From the NCBI RefSeq assembly GCF_003987855.1, contig NZ_RXIZ01000008.1:196853-260852 (forward strand): 64,000 nucleotides of DNA, in the 5' to 3' direction. The DNA is from Hyphomicrobium sp. (GTDB taxonomy: Bacteria > Pseudomonadota > Alphaproteobacteria > Rhizobiales > Hyphomicrobiaceae). A program made the translations under genes and the position numbers. This document shows, one piece after another, positions 23,494-31,691 of the stretch (positions are counted from its first letter, which is position 1; each line of letters starts with the position of its first letter). The notes under the pieces are model-generated. The model ran no database searches. It saw nothing but the letters and a program-made list of their open reading frames with translations, and was not told the DNA's origin.

Positions 23494-23867
23494 CCGCTGC
23501 TGATGCCCCGAACCCACGCGAGATAGTCACCGCTGCCGCCCAAGACCGGCAGGGTGATGATACCGGGCACCTCGTATGGATGGTGCGCGGCGATGTACTC
23601 AACGGCGGAGGAAGCCGCTTCCGCCGGCAGCTTCACCATCATCAGGACTTCGTCAGCGGTTTCGAGCCTCCCCTTCCACTCGAATACGGACGTGACCGAG
23701 GGAACGAGGTTGACCGCGGCCGCGAGCCGGCGTTCTACGAGGTCACGCGCAACGGCAAGCGCTCCTTCCCGCGTGGGATAGGTGGCGTAAATCATCACGA
23801 CACCATCGGCTGGCGCACCGACGCACTCTCCGCTATCCCGCATAGGGGGCTTGTTGTTTACCGGCAC
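23487..23867 (-). CDS. cutA: Divalent-cation tolerance protein CutA
   Basis: A small trimeric CutA1-type protein. The core motifs are MIYATYPTREGALAVARDLV, RRLAAAVNLVPSVTSVFEWK and TADEVLMMVKLPAE, then HPYEVPGIITLPV. CutA proteins are linked to copper tolerance in Escherichia coli, but their real function remains unclear. The usual core starts near the VVMIYATYP segment, so the first 22 residues of the frame may not be translated. Transcribed convergently to the peptidoglycan-binding gene. Confidence 0.9.
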   Translation of the reverse strand: MPVNNKPPMRDSGECVGAPADGVVMIYATYPTREGALAVARDLVERRLAAAVNLVPSVTSVFEWKGRLETADEVLMMVKLPAEAASSAVEYIAAHHPYEVPGIITLPVLGGSGDYLAWVRGISSGQ

Positions 23868-23923
23868 TTGAGCGAGCTTCCCTGGCTTGCCTGCTGCGAC
23901 CTCTCATGACGTGAAGGCCATTG

Positions 23924-24706
23924 ATGGCGAAAGAAAAGCAGAAGTTCGAACGCATCGCCTTCGTTGCGAGCGACGTACCGGAGGCGGTCGAAGCCCAAGA
24001 AGCCTTGATCAAGCGTTATGGGGAGACGGAGCCTGCTGAGGCGGACGTGATCGTGGCGCTCGGCGGCGACGGCTTCATGTTGCAGACGCTACACCGCTTC
24101 ATCAACGACCGGATCCCGATCTACGGCATGAACCGTGGATCAGTCGGCTTCCTGATGAACGACTACAGGGAAGATCAACTTCTCGAGCGCCTCGCGGCGG
24201 CCGAGACCAGCCGGATCCATCCTCTGGCGATGATCGCGACCGACGCCAACGGCAAGGCGCACAAGAGCCTCGCCATCAACGAGATCTCGCTCTTCCGCCA
24301 GCGCTATCAGGCGGCGAAGCTGCAGATCGCGATCGACGAGAAGGTTCGGCTGGAAGAGCTGATTTGCGACGGCATCCTGGTTTCAACGCCTGCGGGATCG
24401 ACGGCCTATAATCTTTCGGCGCACGGGCCGATTCTGCCGATCAAATCCTCGCTGCTGGCGGTCACGCCGATCAGCCCGTTCCGGCCCCGACGCTGGCGCG
24501 GGGCGATCGTTCCGAACAAGGTGCACATCAAGATTTCCGTGATGGAGCACGAAAAGCGGCCGGTGAGTGCGGTGGCCGACCACTTCGAAACGCGAAACGT
24601 CATCAAGGTCGAGGTGGAGCAGGCGCGTGCCGTCGAGCTGTTCATGATGTTCGATCGCGAGCACGGCCTGGAAGAGCGCGTGCTGGCGGAACAGTTTAGA
24701 TTTTGA
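23924..24706 (+). CDS. nadK: NAD kinase
   Basis: A 260-residue enzyme that phosphorylates NAD to NADP with ATP. The GGDG motif is present in [18 protein letters not shown] (near residue 48), followed by [13 protein letters not shown] and the NAD-binding segment [11 protein letters not shown]. The second conserved block, [20 protein letters not shown], contains the GSTAY signature. ATG 23924 is preferred over the TTG one codon earlier. Single gene; essential for anabolic reducing power. Confidence 0.93.
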   Translation: MAKEKQKFERIAFVASDVPEAVEAQEALIKRYGETEPAEADVIVALGGDGFMLQTLHRFINDRIPIYGMNRGSVGFLMNDYREDQLLERLAAAETSRIHPLAMIATDANGKAHKSLAINEISLFRQRYQAAKLQIAIDEKVRLEELICDGILVSTPAGSTAYNLSAHGPILPIKSSLLAVTPISPFRPRRWRGAIVPNKVHIKISVMEHEKRPVSAVADHFETRNVIKVEVEQARAVELFMMFDREHGLEERVLAEQFRF

Positions 24707-24940
24707 CGCTTTGCTCGGAAGCGGAAGCAAGACGGGGAACAAGCCCCCAAAAAACCGACTGGCCCCCCGACGCTGCTCTTAGAGCGGGCGCAGAGGGCCA
24801 TGATGTGGTTCCATGTGCTGCGTCCTGATCTCCCTGCCGTCGGTGCTGATCCCGCGGCTCCCCGAATCAAGTTTGCAAACACGCATGCCGAAAGCCTGCC
24901 AGCAGATGGTTAATGCCGTCCTAATACCGGGCGGCGGTGC

Positions 24941-25516
24941 TTAGCCCGGCCAGTGCTTCACCAGGGCTTCGAGCTTGGGACGCTCGCGCTCGTCGGGCTT
25001 CTCCATCGGGGTGCCGATATAGATGAAGCCCGCGACCTTCTCGTGCTCGGCCAAGCCGAAGGCTTCCCGGACGGAGGGGCTGTAGGCGATCCACTCGCTG
25101 AGCCAGGATGTGCCGAAGCCCAGCGCATTGGCGGCGAGGCACAGATTGAAGCAGAGCGCACCGACAGAGAGCACCTGCTCCCATTCCGGCGCGCCGGGCC
25201 GCGACTTCGCCGACGATATGACAGCAATGACCATCGGCGAGCGCATGAAGCGGGCGCGCTCCATGTCGAGCCGGACATGCGAGGGGGGCTCGCGTTCTTC
25301 TTTTTCGCAGGCCTTGGCGAAAATCTCGCCAGCCGCGGCACGCGCCTCGCCCTCGAAAACGATGAAGCGCCACGGCGCGAGCTTCTTATGATCGGGAACG
25401 CGCGTTCCAACGGTAAGAATCTTGTTGAGTTCTTCGGGGGTTGGCGCGGGTGCGGCGAGCCGATCGGGCTTCACCGAGCGTCTTGCCGCAAGAAATTCAA
25501 AAAATGCGGTATTCAT
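24941..25516 (-). CDS. Nitroreductase family flavoprotein
   Basis: A 191-residue FMN oxidoreductase of the nitroreductase superfamily, closest in pattern to the small YdjA type. Features are FLAARRSVKPDRLAAPAPTP (FMN phosphate-binding Arg/Ser), VGTRVPDHKKLAPWRFIVFE, and ANALGFGTSWLSEWIAYSPS with a C-terminal GFIYIGTPMEKPDER. It would use NAD(P)H to reduce nitro or quinone compounds; the physiological substrate is unknown. The gene stands alone between nadK and the divergent VWA gene. Confidence 0.9.
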   Translation of the reverse strand: MNTAFFEFLAARRSVKPDRLAAPAPTPEELNKILTVGTRVPDHKKLAPWRFIVFEGEARAAAGEIFAKACEKEEREPPSHVRLDMERARFMRSPMVIAVISSAKSRPGAPEWEQVLSVGALCFNLCLAANALGFGTSWLSEWIAYSPSVREAFGLAEHEKVAGFIYIGTPMEKPDERERPKLEALVKHWPG

Positions 25517-25633
25517 GCCTCGTTCCGTGCTTTTGCGTGCCCGTTTCGCTATACGAGGCTTCCGGCTGACACAAGCGCTCCGTTACCATCAGAGTCGGAA
25601 TAACGGGCGAGACGGCGACGGCGTGGGGGATCA

Positions 25634-27568
25634 ATGCGCCTCAGGTTTCTGAGACTTATCAGGATTGCCGGGCTCGCCGCGGCTTCGCTCGCGGTAATCG
25701 CGCTCGCAGCGACCGGGGCTGCCCGGAGCGAAGACGCGCCGACCACCATGATAATCCTCGACGGGTCGGGCTCGATGTGGGGACGCCTCGCCCCTGACAA
25801 CCGCGCCAAAATCGACATTGCCCGCGAGAAGCTCGGCGCACTTCTGTCGGCGCCATCGAAAGCGCGCGTGGGCCTGATCGCCTTCGGCCATCGTCGCCGC
25901 GGCGATTGCAACGACGTCGAACTGATCGCTCCTCCTGACGCTGCCCGGCAGGACGTGCTTGATCCGATCGCGAAGCTCAACCCCAAAGGGCCGGGGCCGG
26001 TAACAGCGGCGATCAAGATGGCGGCTGACGCAATTGCCCAGTCCCGTCCGGCGCAGATCATCGTCATCGCCGACAACGCCGACAATTGCCGGCAGGATTC
26101 GTGTGCGGCGGCGCGTGACATCGCCAAGTCTTCTCCCGGCGTCGCCATTCAAGTCATCGGGGTCGGTGTTCCCGCGAACGAGCGCCCGCGTCTCGCATGC
26201 GTGGCGGAAGCCACGGGCGGCCGCTACTACGACATCACCGACTCCAACGGCCTCAACGCCGCGCTCGATGAAACGACGAAGCTCGCCATTCTCTCGCCAG
26301 GAGAAGTCGCCGGCGCGACCGAGCCAACCACGCCTCCGCCGCCGCCAGCCGGAGCATCGCTACGCGCGTCGGCCGCGCTCGTCGAAGGTGGTCCGCTGCT
26401 CAAGGTTCCGTTGACGTGGCGCGTCTACAAAACAGGCGGCACGACCGTGCTCGGCCAAGGGTTCGATAAAGACATCTCCGTAAAGCTGCCTGCAGGCGAG
26501 TACGACATCGAGGCGGAACTTGGCGGCATCAAAGTCCGGCGACCGATCAAAATCGCGGACGGAGAAGCGCAAAGTATCGTTCTGCCGCTCGATGCGGCGC
26601 ATCTTGCCGTGCGCGCGATCGCAGCGAAGGGCGCTACTCCGGCCACAACTGCGGTGCTGACGCTGTCATCATCCGACGCTCCGGTATCCATTCAGCGCGG
26701 CGGCATGCTCGACGTCTACCTCAAGCCAGCCAACTACAGCTTGATAGTCGTTGACGGCACGGCGCGTGTCTCGCAGACGCTGAGCCTCGCAGCTGGAGAC
26801 GACAAGCCCGTCGACATCATGCTCTCCACCGGCACGCTCAAAGTCTCAGCGACGGGCGGCGACGGCAAGCCGCTGAGCGACGTTCTGCTCACGGTCGAAA
26901 CGGACGATCCGGAGAGCCCGAACGGCCGTCGCGAAGTTGCGCGGTCGCGGAGTTCGGACGCGACCTTCTCTCTTACCGAAGGCACGTATTACATCGGCGC
27001 GCATTCGGCGAACGGCAGCGTCAGCAAGCGCGTGGGCATCGGCGCGGGCCAGAGCGTCTCGGAGACGCTCGCTGTGAAGCTCGTGCCGGTCACCATTTCG
27101 GCACTGGTCGCCGGCGCGGCGCCGAAAGCCGATCAAAACATCTTTTATCGCGTCGACCGCATCGATGGCGATCGCGTCAGCATTGCCCGCGCCATCGGCC
27201 CGGCGCTTTCGCTCGACCTGTCGCCGGGGCGCTACCGCGTTACGGCTTCGCTTGCGGTCTCACATCTCTCGGCGTCGCAAGAGATTGCCGTCGAGGATGG
27301 GAAGCCCGCGAAAGCCGTGATCGACATCGCATCGGGACAGGTCAACTTCGTTCCGGCTGCGGGCGCCGTGCCTGCCTTTGGCGACGTCTACTGGGAAGTT
27401 TCCGATACGAGCGGCATGCCGATCTGGCGCGCGACGGGTTCGGAGGCGACCGCGGTTCTCGCTCCGGGCAAATATACCGTACGTTTTGACGTTCGCGACA
27501 AGCACGGCAAGGCGGCCTTCGAGGTTCGCGCGGGCGAGAGCCAAAAGATCGAGATTGGACCAGGATGA
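25634..27568 (+). CDS. Exported VWA-domain protein with repeated beta-sandwich modules
   Basis: A 644-residue protein with a signal peptide (about 1-32) and a von Willebrand factor A domain (36-215) holding a metal-ion site, IILDGSGSMWG, and IIVIADNADNC. After a Pro-rich linker there are several repeated modules that share a pattern W-x-V...G...L-x-PG-x-Y-x-V/I-x-A...G, for example TWRVYKTGG...KLPAGEYDIEAEL and YWEVSDTSG...LAPGKYTVRF. They look like carboxypeptidase-regulatory or PEGA-type beta-sandwiches. The product is periplasmic or surface-exposed and probably binds protein. Its stop overlaps the next gene by ATGA, and that gene encodes the same module type. Confidence 0.75.
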   Translation: MRLRFLRLIRIAGLAAASLAVIALAATGAARSEDAPTTMIILDGSGSMWGRLAPDNRAKIDIAREKLGALLSAPSKARVGLIAFGHRRRGDCNDVELIAPPDAARQDVLDPIAKLNPKGPGPVTAAIKMAADAIAQSRPAQIIVIADNADNCRQDSCAAARDIAKSSPGVAIQVIGVGVPANERPRLACVAEATGGRYYDITDSNGLNAALDETTKLAILSPGEVAGATEPTTPPPPPAGASLRASAALVEGGPLLKVPLTWRVYKTGGTTVLGQGFDKDISVKLPAGEYDIEAELGGIKVRRPIKIADGEAQSIVLPLDAAHLAVRAIAAKGATPATTAVLTLSSSDAPVSIQRGGMLDVYLKPANYSLIVVDGTARVSQTLSLAAGDDKPVDIMLSTGTLKVSATGGDGKPLSDVLLTVETDDPESPNGRREVARSRSSDATFSLTEGTYYIGAHSANGSVSKRVGIGAGQSVSETLAVKLVPVTISALVAGAAPKADQNIFYRVDRIDGDRVSIARAIGPALSLDLSPGRYRVTASLAVSHLSASQEIAVEDGKPAKAVIDIASGQVNFVPAAGAVPAFGDVYWEVSDTSGMPIWRATGSEATAVLAPGKYTVRFDVRDKHGKAAFEVRAGESQKIEIGPG

Positions 27569-28623
27569 TCCACGTGCTGCGTGAATTCCTCGGATATTTG
27601 GCAAAGCGGCTCCACGCGCGTGCGCTCGCTCCTGTGCTGGCTGCGGTGCTGATCTCCTTCGTTGCTTCCGCTTCAGCCATGGCCGAGGAGCCGATCCCCG
27701 ATGGCCCGGCGCCGGGTCCATGGGGGCCGGTCGGTGACAAGCGAAAAAATACAACGACGGTGGAACGGGCGAAGTCGAAAGGTTCCGGCGTGAAGCTCGT
27801 CGCATTGTTGACTGGGGATGGCCAGCAGATCGAGCAAGGCGTGATCTGGCGCGTCTTTCAATCAAACGGGCAGCCGGGGAAATCGAAGCTTTTGCTGCAA
27901 TCGCGGGAGGCGAGCCCTTTCGTCAAGCTTCCGCCAGGCGACTACATGGTCAACGCCTCGTTCGGACGCGCCAACCTCACGCGCAAGATCGCGGTGAAAG
28001 CGGACGGGCCGCCATTCGAGGCTTTCGTTTTGAACGCAGGCGGCTTTCGATTGTCGGCTATGGTCGGGGGAAAGGTCGCGCCTCCTGGAGCGGTCAGTTA
28101 CTCGATCTATTCGGATGATCGCGACGAAGCCGAAGGCACCTCCGCCATCATCAGCGGCGCCAAGCCCAATCTGATCATACGCCTCAATTCCGGCATCTAC
28201 CGACTGGTCTCCCTTTACGGCGATGCCAACGCGAAGATTGAGACCGACGTGACCGTAGAAGCCGGGAAGCTCACCGAAACGACGGTCACTCACACCGGCG
28301 GCAAGGTGACGTTCAAGCTCGTCACGCGGACGGGCGGAGAAGCGATGCCCGATACGCGCTGGACCATCCAAACCGATGACGGCGAGACAGTGAAAGAGAG
28401 CGTCGGTGCCCTGCCGACCCACATACTCGCTCCCGGCGAGTACGTCGTTACGGCGTCTTCAGGTGGACATATCTTCCAGAACAATTTCGAGATCAAAGAC
28501 GGCGACAACATCAGCGTCGAAGTTTTGATGGCTGCGAACAAAGACGCGAGCAGCCGAGTTTCGAGCGGCGCGACGAACATCGCGCCGACCGGCGGCGTAC
28601 CGATGGATTTCAGAAGTCCGTAA
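27565..28623 (+). CDS. Exported beta-sandwich repeat protein
   Basis: A 352-residue protein translated from an ATGA overlap with the VWA gene. A signal peptide (about 1-42) precedes a basic linker and four copies of the module seen in the VWA protein: VIWRVFQSNG...KLPPGDYMVNASF, SYSIYSDDR...LNSGIYRLVSLY, TRWTIQTDDG...LAPGEYVVTASS. It has no VWA domain. The two proteins appear to be paralogous in their repeats and are likely partners in the envelope. The 3' end overlaps the convergent TPR gene by 14 bases. Confidence 0.65.
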   Translation: MIHVLREFLGYLAKRLHARALAPVLAAVLISFVASASAMAEEPIPDGPAPGPWGPVGDKRKNTTTVERAKSKGSGVKLVALLTGDGQQIEQGVIWRVFQSNGQPGKSKLLLQSREASPFVKLPPGDYMVNASFGRANLTRKIAVKADGPPFEAFVLNAGGFRLSAMVGGKVAPPGAVSYSIYSDDRDEAEGTSAIISGAKPNLIIRLNSGIYRLVSLYGDANAKIETDVTVEAGKLTETTVTHTGGKVTFKLVTRTGGEAMPDTRWTIQTDDGETVKESVGALPTHILAPGEYVVTASSGGHIFQNNFEIKDGDNISVEVLMAANKDASSRVSSGATNIAPTGGVPMDFRSP

Positions 28624-29188
28624 GCACCCAATCGGTGGGGCAACCATTGTCCCGCATGCGTTTTTCTACACGCTCGTGTTGCACGTGATCGCCGCCTTCG
28701 AGATAGGCCGCGCGCGCCATCTGCCATTGCTCGCACGCGCTCGTAAGATCGCCGGCTTCGTAGGCCGTTTCGCCCAGCGCGAGCCGGGCCGCGGCGTGAG
28801 CTGACGGCGGCCCGTGCAGCGCTCCGTTTCCGGCGGCCGATCTCAAGGCGGACATCCGCGCGGCGGTGTTGCCGGCCCGATCGTAGGCCGCAGCAAGGTT
28901 GTAGTAGAGACCAGAAAGCGACGTCTTCTCGCCGTTCGCCGTCGCTTGGTCGATCTTGGCCAGCAGCGTTTCGACGCTCTCGATCGGGGTTGGCGGCTCG
29001 GCGCTTGGTCGCGGAGCGAGATCCGCCGTTTTTTCCGCGATGATGCGGTGAGGCTCGCTCGCTAAACCCGGCGGTCCCGGAAGAGCACCGCGCGCACGCC
29101 GATGCTTCGCCCACACTATCCTCAGGACCAGCAGAGCCAGAACAATCGGCGGCAATAGAACGATCAGGTCGAAAAGCGCCGTCGTCAT
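28610..29188 (-). CDS. Membrane-anchored TPR-like protein
   Basis: A 192-residue protein with one N-terminal membrane helix (MTTALFDLIVLLPPIVLALL), a basic cytoplasmic patch, and two helical repeats of TPR character (LSGLYYNLAAAYDRAGNTAA; HAAARLALGETAYEAGDLTS). ATG 29188 is chosen because the hydrophobic segment then forms the N-terminus; the frame is open to 29245. TPR segments usually mediate protein contacts. It faces the VWA locus and could be unrelated to it. Confidence 0.6.
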   Translation of the reverse strand: MTTALFDLIVLLPPIVLALLVLRIVWAKHRRARGALPGPPGLASEPHRIIAEKTADLAPRPSAEPPTPIESVETLLAKIDQATANGEKTSLSGLYYNLAAAYDRAGNTAARMSALRSAAGNGALHGPPSAHAAARLALGETAYEAGDLTSACEQWQMARAAYLEGGDHVQHERVEKRMRDNGCPTDWVLTDF

Positions 29189-29254
29189 GGTCGCCGTGCC
29201 CCCATCCCGCAGCCTCCCCCACAATCGAGGCCCCTCGTCCCGCAATTCAGATTA

Positions 29255-30292
29255 TCAGCGGAACGGCATCGCGTACATCAAGCCGCCTTTGGTCCATAAG
29301 GCATTGAGGCCGCGGTCCAGCTTCAAGGGGGAACTCTGTCCCAGCGTCCGTTCGAAGATCTCGCCGTAATTTCCGACCTGCTTGATGACCTGGTAGACCC
29401 AGTCGCGCGATAGACCGAGCGGCGCACCAAAATCGGCGTCGAGCCCCAGGAAGCGGCGCACCTCATGCGAGGGCGAAGACTTCATGGAATCAATATTGTC
29501 GCTCGTGATGTTGAGCTCTTCAGCAGCGATAAGCGCCATCCCGGTCCAACGCACGATGGCGAACCAGGCATCGTCGCCCAGCCGAACGGCCGGGCCGTAC
29601 GGCTCCTTGCTGATCATCTCCGGCAGCAGCATGTGATCGGCGCCGTTCGACAGCCTGCTCTTCTCGTAGGCCAGGAGCGACATATCGCCGGTCAGAACCG
29701 TGCAGCCGCCGGCGGAATAGGTTTTGACGAGATCGTCCCAGCGCTCGGACTGGACGCGCTGGTAACGCATCTTGCGGGTACCGAAATAGTCGGCGACGGC
29801 CGCTTCGTCGCTGGAATCGGCGAGGACGCAGATCGACGCGCCGGAAAGCTCGAGCACGCTCGCGATAGAATGATTGCGCGGGATGATGAAACCCTGGCCG
29901 TCGTAATAGAGAGCGCCGGTGAAACGCGCACCAAGATCGGTATCGCGGGTGAGGGTCCAAGTCGTGGAGTCGACGAGGACGTCGACTTCGTCCTCCTGCA
30001 AGGACTTGAAGCGATCGCCGGCGCTGATGCTCAAGAACTTCACCGCGTCGCGATTGCCCAGCGTCGCTGCCGCGAGGGCAGAGCAGAATTCGACGTCCAG
30101 GCCTCGCCACGTCCCACGGGGAGAAACTTCGCTAAAGCCCGCTGCATGATCGGTGACGCCGCACACGACCTTTCCCCGCGTCCGGATCGCGTCAAGGATG
30201 TTGATCGGTGCGCTGGACGCTCGCGGGGCCAGACCGATGCCGATGACAAAAAGCGCGAGGGGGGCGAGCGCCACCCGGATTGCCATCTTCAT
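29255..30292 (-). CDS. Amino-acid ABC transporter substrate-binding protein (AapJ-like)
   Basis: A 345-residue periplasmic binding protein. A signal peptide (MKMAIRVALAPLALFVIGI) is followed by ILDAIRTRGKVVCGVTDHAA, GTWRGLDVEFCSALAAATLG and DVLVDSTTWTLTRDTDLGA, typical of the general L-amino-acid binding protein AapJ. No permease or ATPase gene is adjacent, so it must serve a transporter encoded elsewhere or have another role. ATG 30292 has GGAAG upstream at good spacing; the frame extends to 30406. Confidence 0.88.
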   Translation of the reverse strand: MKMAIRVALAPLALFVIGIGLAPRASSAPINILDAIRTRGKVVCGVTDHAAGFSEVSPRGTWRGLDVEFCSALAAATLGNRDAVKFLSISAGDRFKSLQEDEVDVLVDSTTWTLTRDTDLGARFTGALYYDGQGFIIPRNHSIASVLELSGASICVLADSSDEAAVADYFGTRKMRYQRVQSERWDDLVKTYSAGGCTVLTGDMSLLAYEKSRLSNGADHMLLPEMISKEPYGPAVRLGDDAWFAIVRWTGMALIAAEELNITSDNIDSMKSSPSHEVRRFLGLDADFGAPLGLSRDWVYQVIKQVGNYGEIFERTLGQSSPLKLDRGLNALWTKGGLMYAMPFR

Positions 30293-30491
30293 CTGCGCAC
30301 TTCCGACGTATGCATCACCCAACAAGCTCTTCTTTCGCGGCAGCAAGCAGACGATAACTGCGGACCTCGGGTGCGGCCCTGGCGGGACCGAAGCGGTGCC
30401 AGACATCTCGCGTCAGCACGCAATGGTCAAGGCCTTGACCTGCAATCGAAGTTGCGTCACGACGGCCGAACCCCGCCCGGAGTAGTTTAAA

Positions 30492-31676
30492 ATGACTATA
30501 AAAGATGATGGCCACGGAGGCGGAGAGCGCCCCGAGACCGAAGTCGTTCATTTCGGCCGTAAGCCATTTGACCAGCATGGCTTCGTCAATACCCCGGTCT
30601 ATCGGGGATCGACTGTCCTATATCCGACGCTGGAAGCGCTGCATGCACGGACGCAGCCCTATACATACGGGCGGCGCGCGACGCCGACGACGCGCGCGCT
30701 GGAAGACGCGCTCACTCACCTCGCGGGCGGAACTGCGACAGTACTGACCTCCTCGGGCCTTGCCGCGATCTCAACCGCGATCCTGGCGTTTGCGCAGAGC
30801 GGCGACCATATCCTGATGGGCGACAGCATTTATCAGCCAGCGCGGGTGCTCGCCGACAAAATGCTGAAGCGTCTCGGCATCGAGACCAGCTACTACGATC
30901 CTGGCATCGGCGGCGATATCGCCAAACACTTCCGGCCCAATACACGTCTTGTCATGGTCGAAGCGCCGGGCTCGCAGACGTTCGAAATGCAGGACATTCC
31001 GGCAATCGCCGCGGCCGCTCACGCGAGAGATATCTGGGTGCTCGCCGACAACACGTGGGCGACGCCGCTCTATTGCAAGCCGCTGGCGCTCGGCGCCGAC
31101 GTGTCAATCGAAGCTGCCACCAAGTACATCGTCGGGCACGCTGACGCGATGCTTGGCGCAATAACCGGCAACGCGCGCGCGGCTAAATTTCTCGACAATG
31201 CCAAGGAGACGCTCGGGACCTGTCCCGGATCGGAAGAAACGTATCTTGCGCTGCGCGGCCTTCGGACGCTCGCGGTTCGGCTCGAACGCCACCAGCGCTC
31301 CGGGCTTGCCGTCGCTGAGTGGCTCGCTGCGCGGCCGGAAGTCGATCGCATTCTGCATCCGGCGCTTGCGAGCGATCCCGGTCATGCTCTGTGGAAGCGC
31401 GATTTCAGCGGCGCGAGCGGGCTTTTCACCGCCGTGTTGAAGCCGACGTCGGAGAAGGCGCTCGCCGCGTTTCTCGACGGGCTCAAGTTCTTCGGTATGG
31501 GATATTCATGGGGCGGCTATGAAAGCCTCGTGGTGCCGTTCGACCCGACGAGCTACCGGACCGCGACGCGGTGGCAGGGACCAGGTCCCGCGCTTCGGTT
31601 CCACGTCGGGCTCGAGGCCGTCGACGATCTCATCGACGATTTGGCAGCCGGGTTCGATCGAATGAAGGGCGCTTAA
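30492..31676 (+). CDS. metC: Cystathionine beta-lyase
   Basis: A 394-residue PLP enzyme of the Cys/Met metabolism family. It cleaves cystathionine to homocysteine, pyruvate and ammonia in methionine synthesis. Visible motifs are NTPVYRGSTVLYPTLEAL, YTYGRRATPTTRALEDALTH, LADNTWATPLYCKPL and the PLP lysine K211 in IEAATKYIVGHADAM, then YSWGGYESLVVP. The SWGGYESL and STVLYPT signatures favour beta-lyase over gamma-synthase. Divergent from the amino-acid binding protein gene; short convergent spacing to the L,D-transpeptidase gene. Confidence 0.92.
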   Translation: MTIKDDGHGGGERPETEVVHFGRKPFDQHGFVNTPVYRGSTVLYPTLEALHARTQPYTYGRRATPTTRALEDALTHLAGGTATVLTSSGLAAISTAILAFAQSGDHILMGDSIYQPARVLADKMLKRLGIETSYYDPGIGGDIAKHFRPNTRLVMVEAPGSQTFEMQDIPAIAAAAHARDIWVLADNTWATPLYCKPLALGADVSIEAATKYIVGHADAMLGAITGNARAAKFLDNAKETLGTCPGSEETYLALRGLRTLAVRLERHQRSGLAVAEWLAARPEVDRILHPALASDPGHALWKRDFSGASGLFTAVLKPTSEKALAAFLDGLKFFGMGYSWGGYESLVVPFDPTSYRTATRWQGPGPALRFHVGLEAVDDLIDDLAAGFDRMKGA

Positions 31677-31691
31677 GACCAGCGCTCTTCC

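Noticed and set aside
29465-30490. Plus-strand frame of 341 codons opposite the amino-acid binding protein gene
   Set aside because: The opposite strand has a clear signal peptide and AapJ-type motifs; this frame has none.
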